From NCBI GenBank assembly GCA_900766045.1, contig CAAFTW010000067.1:1-22943 (forward strand): a DNA stretch of 22,943 nt, in the 5' to 3' direction. Source of the DNA: Clostridia bacterium (GTDB lineage: Bacteria > Bacillota > Clostridia > Peptostreptococcales > Anaerovoracaceae). A model generated the notes under the pieces. The model searched no databases and was not told the DNA's origin. It worked only from the letters and a program-made list of their open reading frames with translations. Shown here one piece after another: positions 15,145-22,826 of the stretch (its first letter is position 1; each line of letters begins with the position of its first letter). The position numbers and the translations under genes were made by a program.

Positions 15145-15858
15145 ATGATTACATTTAAGCATGTAACCAAAACATATGACGGAAATATCGGCCTTAAAGA
15201 CGTCAGCCTGAACATTGATGACGGGGAATTTGTTTTTCTTGTCGGCCCCAGCGGAGCCGGAAAGTCGACCTTTATCAAGCTGATTGTCAAGGAGCTCGAT
15301 GCGGATGAAGGGGAAATTCATGTCGGTGAGTACCGGGTGGATAAGCTGAGCAGCCGTGAAGTACCGCAGCTTAGAAGGAAGGTCGGAATGGTTTTTCAGG
15401 ATTTCCGTCTTCTGCCAAAAAAGACAGTATTTGAAAATGTCGCATTTGCGATGGAAATTTTACATAAAAGTCCGAAGACGATAAGGCGGAGAGTTCCGGA
15501 AGTGCTGAAGATGGTCGGCATCGAGGACAAGCGTGACCGGTATCCGCAGGAGCTCTCGGCGGGAGAGCAGCAAAGAGTGGCGATTGCCAGAGCGATTGTA
15601 AACAATCCTCGTGTCGTCATTGCAGATGAGCCGACCGGAAATCTGGACCCGAAGACAGCAGATGATATCATGCATCTTCTGGACACGATCAATATGAGCG
15701 GGACGACGGTGGTCATGGTCACCCACGCGAAGGACATCGTCAACCGCTGGAATAAGCGTGTAGTTGCCATCGAGCACGGCCGCATTGTCAGAGACGGGTT
15801 CGGTTCGTACGGCTTCCGTGAAAAAACGGAGAAGAAGGGAGGCCGTCACCATGCGTAG
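15145..15858 (+). CDS. ftsE: Cell division ABC transporter ATP-binding protein FtsE
   Basis: The cytosolic ATPase of the FtsEX complex, which transmits ATP hydrolysis through FtsX to periplasmic or extracellular murein hydrolases. It has 237 residues. Motifs are Walker A GPSGAGKST (34-42), Q-loop FQDFRLLP (Gln85), signature LSAGEQQR (137-144, Ala replacing the commoner Gly in LSGGEQQR), Walker B VVIADEPTGNLD (Asp161, Glu162) and H-loop VTHAKD. The basic tail of about 15 residues past the core is slightly longer than minimal FtsE. AAGGAG lies 11 bases before the ATG. Its last eight bases overlap the start of ftsX, as usual for this pair. Confidence 0.96.
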   Translation: MITFKHVTKTYDGNIGLKDVSLNIDDGEFVFLVGPSGAGKSTFIKLIVKELDADEGEIHVGEYRVDKLSSREVPQLRRKVGMVFQDFRLLPKKTVFENVAFAMEILHKSPKTIRRRVPEVLKMVGIEDKRDRYPQELSAGEQQRVAIARAIVNNPRVVIADEPTGNLDPKTADDIMHLLDTINMSGTTVVMVTHAKDIVNRWNKRVVAIEHGRIVRDGFGSYGFREKTEKKGGRHHA

Positions 15859-16741
15859 AGTGTTCTACAATCTGAAGCAGGCGCTGCAGCAAATCGGAAG
15901 AAATAAGGGTATGAGCGCGGCATCCGTGTTCGCGATAACAGCGATGATGCTGATTCTGGGCTTGTTCTTCATCATCTCCGTGAACGTGAATGTGTTTACG
16001 GAAGTGGTGAAATCCGATTATGATACTGTAGAAGTTTACCTGAAAGACAGTACGACAGAAACGCAGGCGGCGCAGATCATGGAGGAGCTGAAAAGTCTGA
16101 AGGGGGTATCAAAAGTTACCTACAGAACCAAAGATCAGGCCATGAAGATCATGAAGAAACGCTGGGGAGACAGCGGATATCTTCTGAACTCGCTCGGCAG
16201 CAATCCTCTTCCGAATTCGGTGCTGGTCAAGGTCAGCAATCTGAGCACAGCGAATACGGTAAACAAGACTGCGGTAAAGAATAAAGGCGTTGAAAACACA
16301 ACCTATTATAAACAAACAATTGATAAAGTCACGAAGATAACCAATACAATCCAGATCGGGGCGCTTGTAATCATGCTCTTCCTGGTGGTGGTTTCTGTTG
16401 TCGTTGTATCAAACACCATCAAACTGACGGTGTTTGCAAGGGCTAGGGAAATTGAAATCATGAAGGTGGTCGGTGCGACGAACTGGTTTATCCGGGGACC
16501 TTTCCTGGTGGAAGGAATTGTAATTGGAATAATATCGGCCCTGATTTCATCCGGGATCACCTATCTGTTCTATGGGAAGATTGTTGCCAGAGCAGGTGTG
16601 AAAATGATGACCATGCTGGGGTCTCCGCTGGTTCCGGCCGGTTATCTCTGCGGTAATCTCGTGGTGATATTCCTTGCGCTGGGAATTGGAATCGGTGCCT
16701 GCGGAAGTATTATTTCCATGCGGCGTTTCCTGGATGCATAA
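15851..16741 (+). CDS. ftsX: Cell division protein FtsX (permease-like)
   Basis: The membrane partner of FtsE, 296 residues, the usual length. The N terminus is cytosolic (NLKQALQQIGRNKGMSAASVF). The first membrane helix is at about 22-44, and a large extracellular domain at about 45-165 is the expected contact for the hydrolase. Three more helices lie near 172-196, 222-246 and 267-292. The conserved ARAREIEIMKVVGATNWFIRGPFLVEG sits between helices two and three, a hallmark of FtsX. The start at 15851 has GGGAGG seven bases upstream and overlaps the ftsE stop. The M23 peptidase gene follows after 12 bases. Confidence 0.96.
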   Translation: MRRVFYNLKQALQQIGRNKGMSAASVFAITAMMLILGLFFIISVNVNVFTEVVKSDYDTVEVYLKDSTTETQAAQIMEELKSLKGVSKVTYRTKDQAMKIMKKRWGDSGYLLNSLGSNPLPNSVLVKVSNLSTANTVNKTAVKNKGVENTTYYKQTIDKVTKITNTIQIGALVIMLFLVVVSVVVVSNTIKLTVFARAREIEIMKVVGATNWFIRGPFLVEGIVIGIISALISSGITYLFYGKIVARAGVKMMTMLGSPLVPAGYLCGNLVVIFLALGIGIGACGSIISMRRFLDA

Positions 16742-16753
16742 TGAGGAGGTTTT

Positions 16754-17821
16754 ATGAAGGCGGATATTCATGGAATATTGAAAAAAACTGCTGCAGCTGC
16801 TGTTGCGGCGGCGCTTGTACTGACGTTTATTCCTGCGCAGACATCATCCTATGCTTCATCTCTGCGTTCAGTCCGTTCGAAGAAGGCGGATGTTTACAGT
16901 CAGATGAATAAGACTGCGGCAAAAATAGAAAAGCAGGAAAAATCCATTAAAAAGATTCAGAAACAGATTGAAAAGAAGGAAGCGGCATATCAGAAGTCTC
17001 AGAAGGAGATGGAAGCTGCAAAGGCCAAGATGGCAGACCGCAAGGAAAAGCTGGGACTGCGTGTACGTGCAATGTATAAAACCGGCGCGGTCGGATATAT
17101 GGACATCATCCTGAATTCGAAAAGTTTCAGTGAAGTCGTATCAAACACAGAGATGGTCAAGAAAATCTATACCAGTGACCAGAATGCGCTGGATGAAATA
17201 AAAGTTCAGAAGCAGGAACTGTCTGACCGGCAGGATTCTCTGAAAAAGCAGAAGAGTGAGCTGGAAAACAAGCAGACCGAACTGGAAAAACAGCAGAAAG
17301 AGATGAAAAGTGAGGAATCCCAGCTGAAAGCACAGTATTCCAGACTGAAAGCAAAAGAGAGCAGAATGGAGAAAAAGCTGGAGGCAAAACTTGCCGCTGC
17401 CGGCAGTTCGTCTTCTGATTCATCTTATGTATCTGGAGACGGGTCACTTGCATGGCCGTGTACGGGAACCATCACGACGGAATTTGGGACAAAGCGTTCC
17501 TGGGATCCGTATTCTACCGCGCATACCGGAATGGATATCGGAGTCAGCTATGGAACAGCCATTCACGCCGCGGCTTCCGGAACGGTAATCATTGCCGGAA
17601 GCTATGGCGGATACGGAAACTGCGTCGCCATCAGTCATGGAAACGGACTGGTGACTCTGTACGGGCATAACAGCAGTCTGACCGTCAGCGTCGGAGATAA
17701 GGTGAAGAAGGGCGATGTCATCGCCAAGGCGGGATCGACCGGATTCAGTACAGGTGTACACTGCCATTTCGAGGTTCAGAAGAACGGTACTCCGGTTAAC
17801 CCGAGAAAATACTTATCGTAA
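16754..17821 (+). CDS. Secreted coiled-coil M23 peptidase, probable FtsEX partner
   Basis: A 355-residue exported peptidoglycan hydrolase. A signal peptide (about 1-34: basic start, Ala-rich core, likely cut near SSYA-SS) is followed by two long coiled coils (about 37-110 and 145-215). A short Ser-rich linker then leads to a LytM/M23 domain (about 230-355). The metal and catalytic residues are all present: HTGMD (His257, Asp261), YGH (His305) and HCH (His336, His338). This is the layout of EnvC and PcsB-like partners of FtsEX. Unlike EnvC, which is catalytically degenerate, this one looks active, so it probably cuts peptide cross-links itself under FtsEX control; that is inference. AGGAGG lies four bases before the start. 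It follows ftsX by 12 bases. Confidence 0.92.
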   Translation: MKADIHGILKKTAAAAVAAALVLTFIPAQTSSYASSLRSVRSKKADVYSQMNKTAAKIEKQEKSIKKIQKQIEKKEAAYQKSQKEMEAAKAKMADRKEKLGLRVRAMYKTGAVGYMDIILNSKSFSEVVSNTEMVKKIYTSDQNALDEIKVQKQELSDRQDSLKKQKSELENKQTELEKQQKEMKSEESQLKAQYSRLKAKESRMEKKLEAKLAAAGSSSSDSSYVSGDGSLAWPCTGTITTEFGTKRSWDPYSTAHTGMDIGVSYGTAIHAAASGTVIIAGSYGGYGNCVAISHGNGLVTLYGHNSSLTVSVGDKVKKGDVIAKAGSTGFSTGVHCHFEVQKNGTPVNPRKYLS

Positions 17822-17841
17822 CAGCGAATAAAGGAAGTTCT

Positions 17842-19491
17842 ATGCAATTACATCCGAAACTGATAGAACTGCTGCATAAACGCGGAATTGTGTCCGAAGA
17901 AGATATTCAGGAATTTCTTTCGGACAGTCCGCAGAGAACCTATGATCCATTCCTTCTCTTGAATATGAGAGAGGGAGTGGATTTAATATTGTCAGCAGTT
18001 CGCAAAAATAAAAAAATCTGTATATATGGGGACTATGACGCAGATGGTGTAACATCCACGGTGATTCTGACGGAAGTTCTTTCGCATCTGACGGATAATC
18101 TGATGCACTATATTCCTTCCCGTTTTGGTGAAGGCTACGGACTGAATAAGCCTGCGCTGAAAATCATCCGTGAGGAGGGAGCGGAGCTGCTGATTACGGT
18201 GGATACCGGAACTGCCGCACCTGAAGAGGTGGATTATGCCAGAGAGCTTGGTATGGAGGTTGTTGTTACTGACCATCACACTGTACCGGAGCACCCGGCA
18301 GATGGAATTCTGATCAATCCGCATCAGAAAGAATGTCCATATCCATTTTCTGATCTTGCCGGCTGCGGAGTCGCCTTCAAGCTGGCCCAGGCTCTGGTCA
18401 GCGCTGCCGGGCTGCCAAAGCGCGTGCTTACCAGGACGCTGGATCTGGTGGCAATCGGTACGGTTGCGGACATTGTACCGCTGAGAGATGAAAACCGGAC
18501 GCTGGTAAAGTATGGCCTGCGGGTGATCAATACAGGAAGCCGCCGCAGTCTGCAGGCGCTGATGGATGCAGCACATCTGCACGGCAGAACGGTCACTGCG
18601 GAACAAATTGCTTATATCATCGGGCCGCATATTAACGCTGCCGGACGAGTAAAGCATGCGGAAATCGCGGCATCACTGTTTCTGACAGACGATGAAGAAA
18701 TGATGCGGCAGAAAGCCTCCGAGCTTGCGGAATGCAACGCACGGAGAAAGGATCAGCAGCAGGAAGTATTTGAGCAGGCAATGCAGATTATTTCTGAGCG
18801 TCTGTCCGGGGATGATTTTCTGGTCATCGATGTCCAGGGAAACTGGGAAGGCGTAGCCGGAATTGCTGCGGGTAAAATCAAGGAACTTCTGTACAAACCT
18901 ACCGTCATCGTCACAAAAGAAGAAAATGGAATGCTGAAAGGAACGGGCAGGAGCATCGAAGGTCTGAATCTGTTCGACCTGTTGAACGAACAAAAAGAGA
19001 TGTTTACGACTTTTGGTGGACACGCGGCGGCATGCGGGTTTACACTTAAGCCAGAGTATCTGGATGAATTCCGCAGAAATCTGAACCAGAGAACCCGGGC
19101 GATCCGGGCGGAACATCCGGAAATTTTTATAAAGAAAATTATGCCGGATCTGCGTCTCCGTGCGCAGGATGCGTCGCTGGATCTGGTTCATCAGATGGAG
19201 CTTCTGGAACCCTGCGGCTGTGAAAATGAACAGCCGATGGTCGCCGTGGAAGGCCGGATCGAACACGCCGCTCACATGGGCGACCGTGGTCAGTATCTGC
19301 GTTTTCAGGCTGCCATGCCGGAATTCCACAGTCTTTCCTGCATCGCTTTTCATGATGTGAGAAGGCTGGAAAAAGAAATTCAGGGCACGGCCGGGCAGCC
19401 GGCGGAAATCGTCGGAAGGCTGCAGGATGATGTCTGGCAGGGAAATCACCAGCTGAAGATGATTGTGGAGGATATCCATCCGCCGTTTTAG
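17842..19491 (+). CDS. recJ: Single-stranded-DNA-specific exonuclease RecJ
   Basis: A 5'-3' exonuclease of the DHH family acting in recombination and repair, 549 residues, near the short end of the family range. Motifs are YGDYDADGVTST (Asp64, Asp66, Asp68), the third motif VDTGTAA (Asp121; Thr where Asn is more usual), VTDHH (144-146), NPHQKECPYPFSDLAGCGVAFKLAQAL, DLVAIGTVADIVPL and IGPHINAAGR. The DHHA1 domain shows GRSIEGLNLFDLL and FGGHAAACGF, and an OB-like C-terminal domain ends with a nucleic-acid-binding stretch. AAGGAAG sits just before the ATG. It starts 20 bases after the M23 peptidase gene, so it is probably in the ftsEX transcription unit. Confidence 0.95.
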   Translation: MQLHPKLIELLHKRGIVSEEDIQEFLSDSPQRTYDPFLLLNMREGVDLILSAVRKNKKICIYGDYDADGVTSTVILTEVLSHLTDNLMHYIPSRFGEGYGLNKPALKIIREEGAELLITVDTGTAAPEEVDYARELGMEVVVTDHHTVPEHPADGILINPHQKECPYPFSDLAGCGVAFKLAQALVSAAGLPKRVLTRTLDLVAIGTVADIVPLRDENRTLVKYGLRVINTGSRRSLQALMDAAHLHGRTVTAEQIAYIIGPHINAAGRVKHAEIAASLFLTDDEEMMRQKASELAECNARRKDQQQEVFEQAMQIISERLSGDDFLVIDVQGNWEGVAGIAAGKIKELLYKPTVIVTKEENGMLKGTGRSIEGLNLFDLLNEQKEMFTTFGGHAAACGFTLKPEYLDEFRRNLNQRTRAIRAEHPEIFIKKIMPDLRLRAQDASLDLVHQMELLEPCGCENEQPMVAVEGRIEHAAHMGDRGQYLRFQAAMPEFHSLSCIAFHDVRRLEKEIQGTAGQPAEIVGRLQDDVWQGNHQLKMIVEDIHPPF

Positions 19492-19528
19492 TACATCATC
19501 AGAAGAAACGCAGACTCCGGGAAGAGAA

Positions 19529-19579
19529 ATGAGCTCGCATGAAGCCGGAATGATTTCCGGAAATTGTGCAGAAAGTTAA
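19529..19579 (+). CDS. Possible 16-residue upstream peptide before ctpA
   Basis: An ATG at 19529 opens a 16-codon frame (MSSHEAGMISGNCAES) whose stop at 19577-19579 lies two bases before the ctpA ATG. ctpA itself has a poor ribosome binding site, so translation ending here could deliver ribosomes to it. The peptide's own site (GGAAGAG) is only moderate. It may equally be chance. Confidence 0.18.
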   Translation: MSSHEAGMISGNCAES

Positions 19580-19581
19580 CG

Positions 19582-20748
19582 ATGAAGATAGCAAAAGTAA
19601 AATTTATTGCGGCCGTAGCAGCCGGAGTCCTTGTGGGCGTAATCCTGACGACTGCCGTGTATTTCAGCTTCCTTAGTTCTTCCGGAATGAGGCTGGTCCC
19701 CGCAAAAGAATACAGGCGGCTGGAGTCCATGGATAAGCGCTACAGCAAGCTCTGGAAAATCCAGAATCTGGCGCAGAAAAATTCGCTGAAATATATCCGT
19801 GTGGATAAGCAGATGAATGCGCTTTACCGTGCACTTCTGAAGAGTTACGGGGAACCATACTCCGTTTACATGACTCCGGAAGAGACAAAAAGATTTGACG
19901 GACGTCTGAATGGCTCATACAGCGGAATCGGCGCCGCCCTGGAAGAATCCGGCGGGCAGGTGAGGATTTCCAGAGTTATGGATAAGAGTCCTGCAAGGTC
20001 GGCCGGATTGAAACAGGGGGATGTGATTCTGCAGGTAAACGGAAAAACCAGCCAGACGATCAGCGGAACGGCAAAACTTCTGCGCGGGAAAACGGGTTCT
20101 TCCCTGAAGCTCCTGATTCAGCGGGGAAAGGAAAAGAAATCAGTAACCATTATCCGCGGCGAGGTGTCCGGGGATTCTGTAACAAGTGCCGTGCTGCACC
20201 ATAATATCGGATATATCTGGATTTCCGCCTTTCAGAAAAATACAGCATCGGAATTCCAGACCGAGCTTTCCGCGATGGAAGACCGTGGGGTAAAGGGAGT
20301 TGTTATAGATCTCCGCGGCAATGGTGGAGGGTATACGAGCCAGGGCATCAAAACCGCTGACCAGCTGCTGCCTGCCTGCACGATCACGAGCATGCAGAAA
20401 AACAGCGGCCCAAGAAAATACTATAATTCTGATGAGACTTGTACTAAGCTGAAGTATGTCGTTCTGGTCAACGGAGAAACCGCCAGTTCTGCAGAAATTG
20501 TGGCGGCCGCCATTCAGGATAATAACGGTGGAAAGCTGATCGGAAGCAGAACCTTTGGCAAGGGTGTCGTGCAGAGTGAGTATCATCTGGATGACGGGTC
20601 AGCGGTCCGTCTGACGGTGATGCAGTACTTTACACCGGACGGAAAAAAGATCAATGAAAAGGGCATTAAACCGGATATTACTGTCCGCCAGGAGTCGGGG
20701 AACAGTGATCGTCAGCTGGAAAGAGCCATATCTGAATTGGAAAAATAA
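19582..20748 (+). CDS. Carboxy-terminal processing protease, S41 family
   Basis: A membrane-anchored serine protease of the CtpA/CtpB type, 388 residues. It has one N-terminal membrane segment (about 8-30), an N-terminal helical region with PYSVYMTPEETKRF, a PDZ domain (about 112-195, with SYSGIGAAL and AGLKQGDVILQVNG), and the protease core. The core contains VIDLRGNGGG, the serine motif NGETASSAEIVAAAI (Ser302 or 303; commonly SASAS), and the lysine in RTFGKG (Lys327), so it looks active. The start is uncertain: ATG 19582 has only a weak site, and TTG 19564 is an in-frame alternative. It lies 90 bases after recJ with no clear promoter, so it is probably read from upstream. Its substrate is unknown; an envelope protein such as a murein hydrolase is plausible. 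Confidence 0.92.
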   Translation: MKIAKVKFIAAVAAGVLVGVILTTAVYFSFLSSSGMRLVPAKEYRRLESMDKRYSKLWKIQNLAQKNSLKYIRVDKQMNALYRALLKSYGEPYSVYMTPEETKRFDGRLNGSYSGIGAALEESGGQVRISRVMDKSPARSAGLKQGDVILQVNGKTSQTISGTAKLLRGKTGSSLKLLIQRGKEKKSVTIIRGEVSGDSVTSAVLHHNIGYIWISAFQKNTASEFQTELSAMEDRGVKGVVIDLRGNGGGYTSQGIKTADQLLPACTITSMQKNSGPRKYYNSDETCTKLKYVVLVNGETASSAEIVAAAIQDNNGGKLIGSRTFGKGVVQSEYHLDDGSAVRLTVMQYFTPDGKKINEKGIKPDITVRQESGNSDRQLERAISELEK

Positions 20749-20882
20749 AGAGAACACCGAAACCCAGCAGTCTTTCATGTGCTGATGCACAAAAAAATCT
20801 TCCAGAAAATAGCCGCGCCTCTTGGAAATGTGACAGAGATTAAAGGAAAGCCGTTTTGCTGGAAAAAACTTGTGCTTACTGT

Positions 20883-20911
20883 TTGACTTTAAAGTGTAAA
20901 AGTAATATAAT
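20883..20911 (+). promoter_or_regulatory. Promoter of the YerC/TrpR-like gene
   Basis: TTGACT (20883-20888), a 17-base spacer and a perfect TATAAT (20906-20911) make this the best promoter in the window. Transcription should start near 20918, giving a leader of about 78 nt. Bases 20749-20882 upstream show no convincing terminator for ctpA. Confidence 0.88.
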
Positions 20912-20943
20912 GTGCTGAGATTAGACGGAAAGTACGACAGTGA

Positions 20944-20971
20944 CCGCATTTCACGATTTTCAGAGATGCGG
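20944..20971 (+). promoter_or_regulatory. Hairpin in the YerC/TrpR-like gene leader
   Basis: A 9-bp stem with one T-G pair (20944-20952 with 20963-20971, CCGCAT/ATGCGG at the base) closes a 10-nt loop in the 5' leader. It ends 24 bases before the ATG and leaves the ribosome binding site free. The same symmetry could serve as a DNA operator for autoregulation. Confidence 0.35.
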
Positions 20972-20995
20972 AATAAACGGAAAGGAAAATGTGTT

Positions 20996-21322
20996 ATGGC
21001 ATTCGAGACCAAGCTGAAAAGTCAGGAGAATGATGCGTTGTTCGATGCGATTCTTTCCTTAGAAAACAGGGAGGAATGCTACCGCTTTTTTACCGATATC
21101 TGCACAATTAATGAGCTTCACGCAATTTCACAGCGTTTTCAGGTTGCAAAACTGCTTTCACAGGATCACACCTATAATGAAATTGAAAAGCAGACCAATG
21201 CATCTACGGCAACGATCAGCAGAATTAATAAATGTCTGGTTTACGGCGCAGACGGTTATAAGATCGCGCTGGACCGCATGAAGAAAAAAGAAGAGGAAGA
21301 AAAACAGAAAGAGGCTGAATAG
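20996..21322 (+). CDS. YerC/YecD family TrpR-like DNA-binding protein
   Basis: A 108-residue helical regulator with the Trp-repressor fold. Residues 14-55 form the dimer-forming helices (ENREECYRFFTDICTINELHAISQRFQVAKLL). Residues 58-80 are the helix-turn-helix (HTYNEIEKQTNASTATISRINKC), with the TSTATISR-type recognition helix typical of YerC. The last 14 residues are a highly charged Lys/Glu tail. The target and any ligand are not known for this family in general. The start at 20996 follows AAAGGAAA; an upstream frame to 20912 is unsupported. It has its own strong promoter and a terminator directly after, so it is probably monocistronic. Confidence 0.9.
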   Translation: MAFETKLKSQENDALFDAILSLENREECYRFFTDICTINELHAISQRFQVAKLLSQDHTYNEIEKQTNASTATISRINKCLVYGADGYKIALDRMKKKEEEEKQKEAE

Positions 21323-21353
21323 CAGCCGTATTACACTGTTTGTCATGATATTT

Positions 21354-21390
21354 GCTGCCGGAGAGAAGAAATTCCTGAGGCAGCTTTTTT
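21354..21390 (+). terminator. Terminator after the YerC/TrpR-like gene
   Basis: GCTGCC (21354-21359) pairs with GGCAGC (21379-21384) and is followed by six Ts (21385-21390). The 19-base interior can form a few more pairs (GGA with TCC). It ends only 26 bases before the phosphopantetheinyl transferase start. Confidence 0.8.
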
Positions 21391-21416
21391 CATGCGTGCA
21401 GAAGGAAGGAATTAAT

Positions 21417-22013
21417 ATGCATACACTGTATATTTTTCAGGCAGAAAGCAGACACCACATTCCGCACGGTAAAGACAGCAACTATCTGATTCAGAGCTGT
21501 GCGCGGGATTTTCTGGAAGATACTGCAGTGCCGGAGAAACAGACGGATTTTACGATTCGCAGAACCCGCGAGGGAAAGCCGGAATTTCTCTCTGCTCCTT
21601 TATATTTTTCCATATCCCACAGCGGAAGTGTCTGGTATTGTCTGATCAGCGATATTCTCTGCGGATTAGACGTACAGCAGAATGAAAACAGGGATTTTCA
21701 GCGGATCGCCAGACGATTTTTCCTGCCGGAGGAGCAGGAGCTGGTCAGAGCTGGTGGAGGCACTGCATTTTTCCGGATCTGGACCAGAAAAGAATCACTC
21801 GGAAAGCTTTTGGGACGTGGCATGTTTCAGGCCTTTCCGCTTCCGGTGCTGACCGATTCAGAGGAGTACAGCTTCCAGAATATCGCAATTCCGGGATTTG
21901 ATGGAAGCTGCGCATTCTGTTTCCAGGGAATAGAAGAAGCAGGCAGGCCTGTGAACATAAAGACCATAGATCCGACTGGCCGCTGCGTACAGGCCGCAGA
22001 AATAAAGGAATAG
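21417..22013 (+). CDS. 4'-phosphopantetheinyl transferase, Sfp type
   Basis: It transfers the phosphopantetheine arm from CoA to a serine of carrier proteins (acyl, peptidyl or aryl). The 198-residue product has the two-subdomain Sfp layout. Motifs are RTREGKPEF (48-56), SISHSG (65-70), CGLDVQQ (82-88) and the core WTRKESLGKLLGRG (122-135, Glu126). The usual metal-binding DxE (as in GIDIE) reads D85-V-Q87 here, replacing Glu with Gln; some Clostridia may share this, but I cannot check. AAGGAAGGA ends six bases before the ATG at 21417. It is followed by recX after two bases, so the two are translationally close. Its carrier-protein target is not in the window. Confidence 0.87.
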   Translation: MHTLYIFQAESRHHIPHGKDSNYLIQSCARDFLEDTAVPEKQTDFTIRRTREGKPEFLSAPLYFSISHSGSVWYCLISDILCGLDVQQNENRDFQRIARRFFLPEEQELVRAGGGTAFFRIWTRKESLGKLLGRGMFQAFPLPVLTDSEEYSFQNIAIPGFDGSCAFCFQGIEEAGRPVNIKTIDPTGRCVQAAEIKE

Positions 22014-22015
22014 AC

Positions 22016-22777
22016 ATGATCGATCTTGATGAATTATATAAACAGGGAAAACTGACTGCAGCTTCCATAGAAGAGGCAGAGCAGGGGAAAGATATTGATG
22101 AAGACGGGAATCTGTCCGGTTCAGAGACAAAAACTGCCCGGCCATCCGGTCTCCGCAAGGAAGTACCGCGCCGCCAAAATACCGGCTTCTCCCATAATCC
22201 ACATGCAGAAGAAAACAGCACCGCTTCCGGCAGTATGTATACTGGGAAGGGAAGCCGCCGGGGAAAAGCCGAAAAAACCGGGAAAAAATCAAAAGAAAAG
22301 AAAAAGCCGTCTGTCGACGAAGCCGCAGTCAGAAAACTGGCAAGAAAAAGCATGAGCACGGAGGAACTCCGCCTCTTCCTGAAACAAAAGGAATACGCAG
22401 ATGAAGAAATCAGTGCAGAGCTGAAAGAACTGAAAGCCCATCATTATCTGGATGACAGAAGATTTGCCTGGGAATATCTGCAGTATGCGTTTTCTCAGAA
22501 CAGAAGCCGCATGCGGGCCTTCAGTGAACTGAGAAAGAAAGGTGTATCAGAAGCGGACATGCAGAATGCCTTTATGGATTACGAAGATCTGGAAGGCAGC
22601 CTGAATGAACGCGCAATGGCGGAAAAAGAAATGGAGAAAGTTCTCAGAATGGCAGACCTTACAGCAGACGATCCGATTCCCGAAAAAATACGCGGGCGGA
22701 TTGCCAGAAGGCTTTCCGCCCGCGGGTTTTCCAGCAGTCTGATCTGGGACATGCTGGGGGAACTAAGACGAGGATGA
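22016..22777 (+). CDS. recX: Regulatory protein RecX with N-terminal extension
   Basis: A RecA modulator, 253 residues. The RecX body occupies about 100-253: VRKLARKSMSTEELRLFL, HHYLDDRRFAWEYLQY, SRMRAFSELRKKGVS, and the C-terminal repeat IRGRIARRLSARGFSSSLIWDML. These are the tandem three-helix modules that bind in the RecA filament groove. The first 100 residues are unusual: an acidic start (to about 30), a polar low-complexity stretch, and a very basic segment RRGKAEKTGKKSKEKKK (81-97), probably disordered. AAAGGAA precedes the ATG, and the upstream stop is two bases away. The stop codon touches the convergent terminator hairpin. Confidence 0.88.
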   Translation: MIDLDELYKQGKLTAASIEEAEQGKDIDEDGNLSGSETKTARPSGLRKEVPRRQNTGFSHNPHAEENSTASGSMYTGKGSRRGKAEKTGKKSKEKKKPSVDEAAVRKLARKSMSTEELRLFLKQKEYADEEISAELKELKAHHYLDDRRFAWEYLQYAFSQNRSRMRAFSELRKKGVSEADMQNAFMDYEDLEGSLNERAMAEKEMEKVLRMADLTADDPIPEKIRGRIARRLSARGFSSSLIWDMLGELRRG

Positions 22778-22826
22778 GAAAGCTGCGGCGGGCACAGCAG
22801 TTCTGCATCTACGCCGCAGTTGTCTC
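22776..22826. terminator. Shared convergent terminator hairpin
   Basis: CTGCGGCG (22783-22790) pairs perfectly with CGCCGCAG (22812-22819), with further outer pairs GAGA/TCTC (22776-22779 with 22823-22826) across one mismatch. The loop is 21 nt. It starts in the recX stop codon, and the opposite gene's stop (22809-22811) lies inside the loop, so it likely serves both genes. T tracts are modest. Confidence 0.6.
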
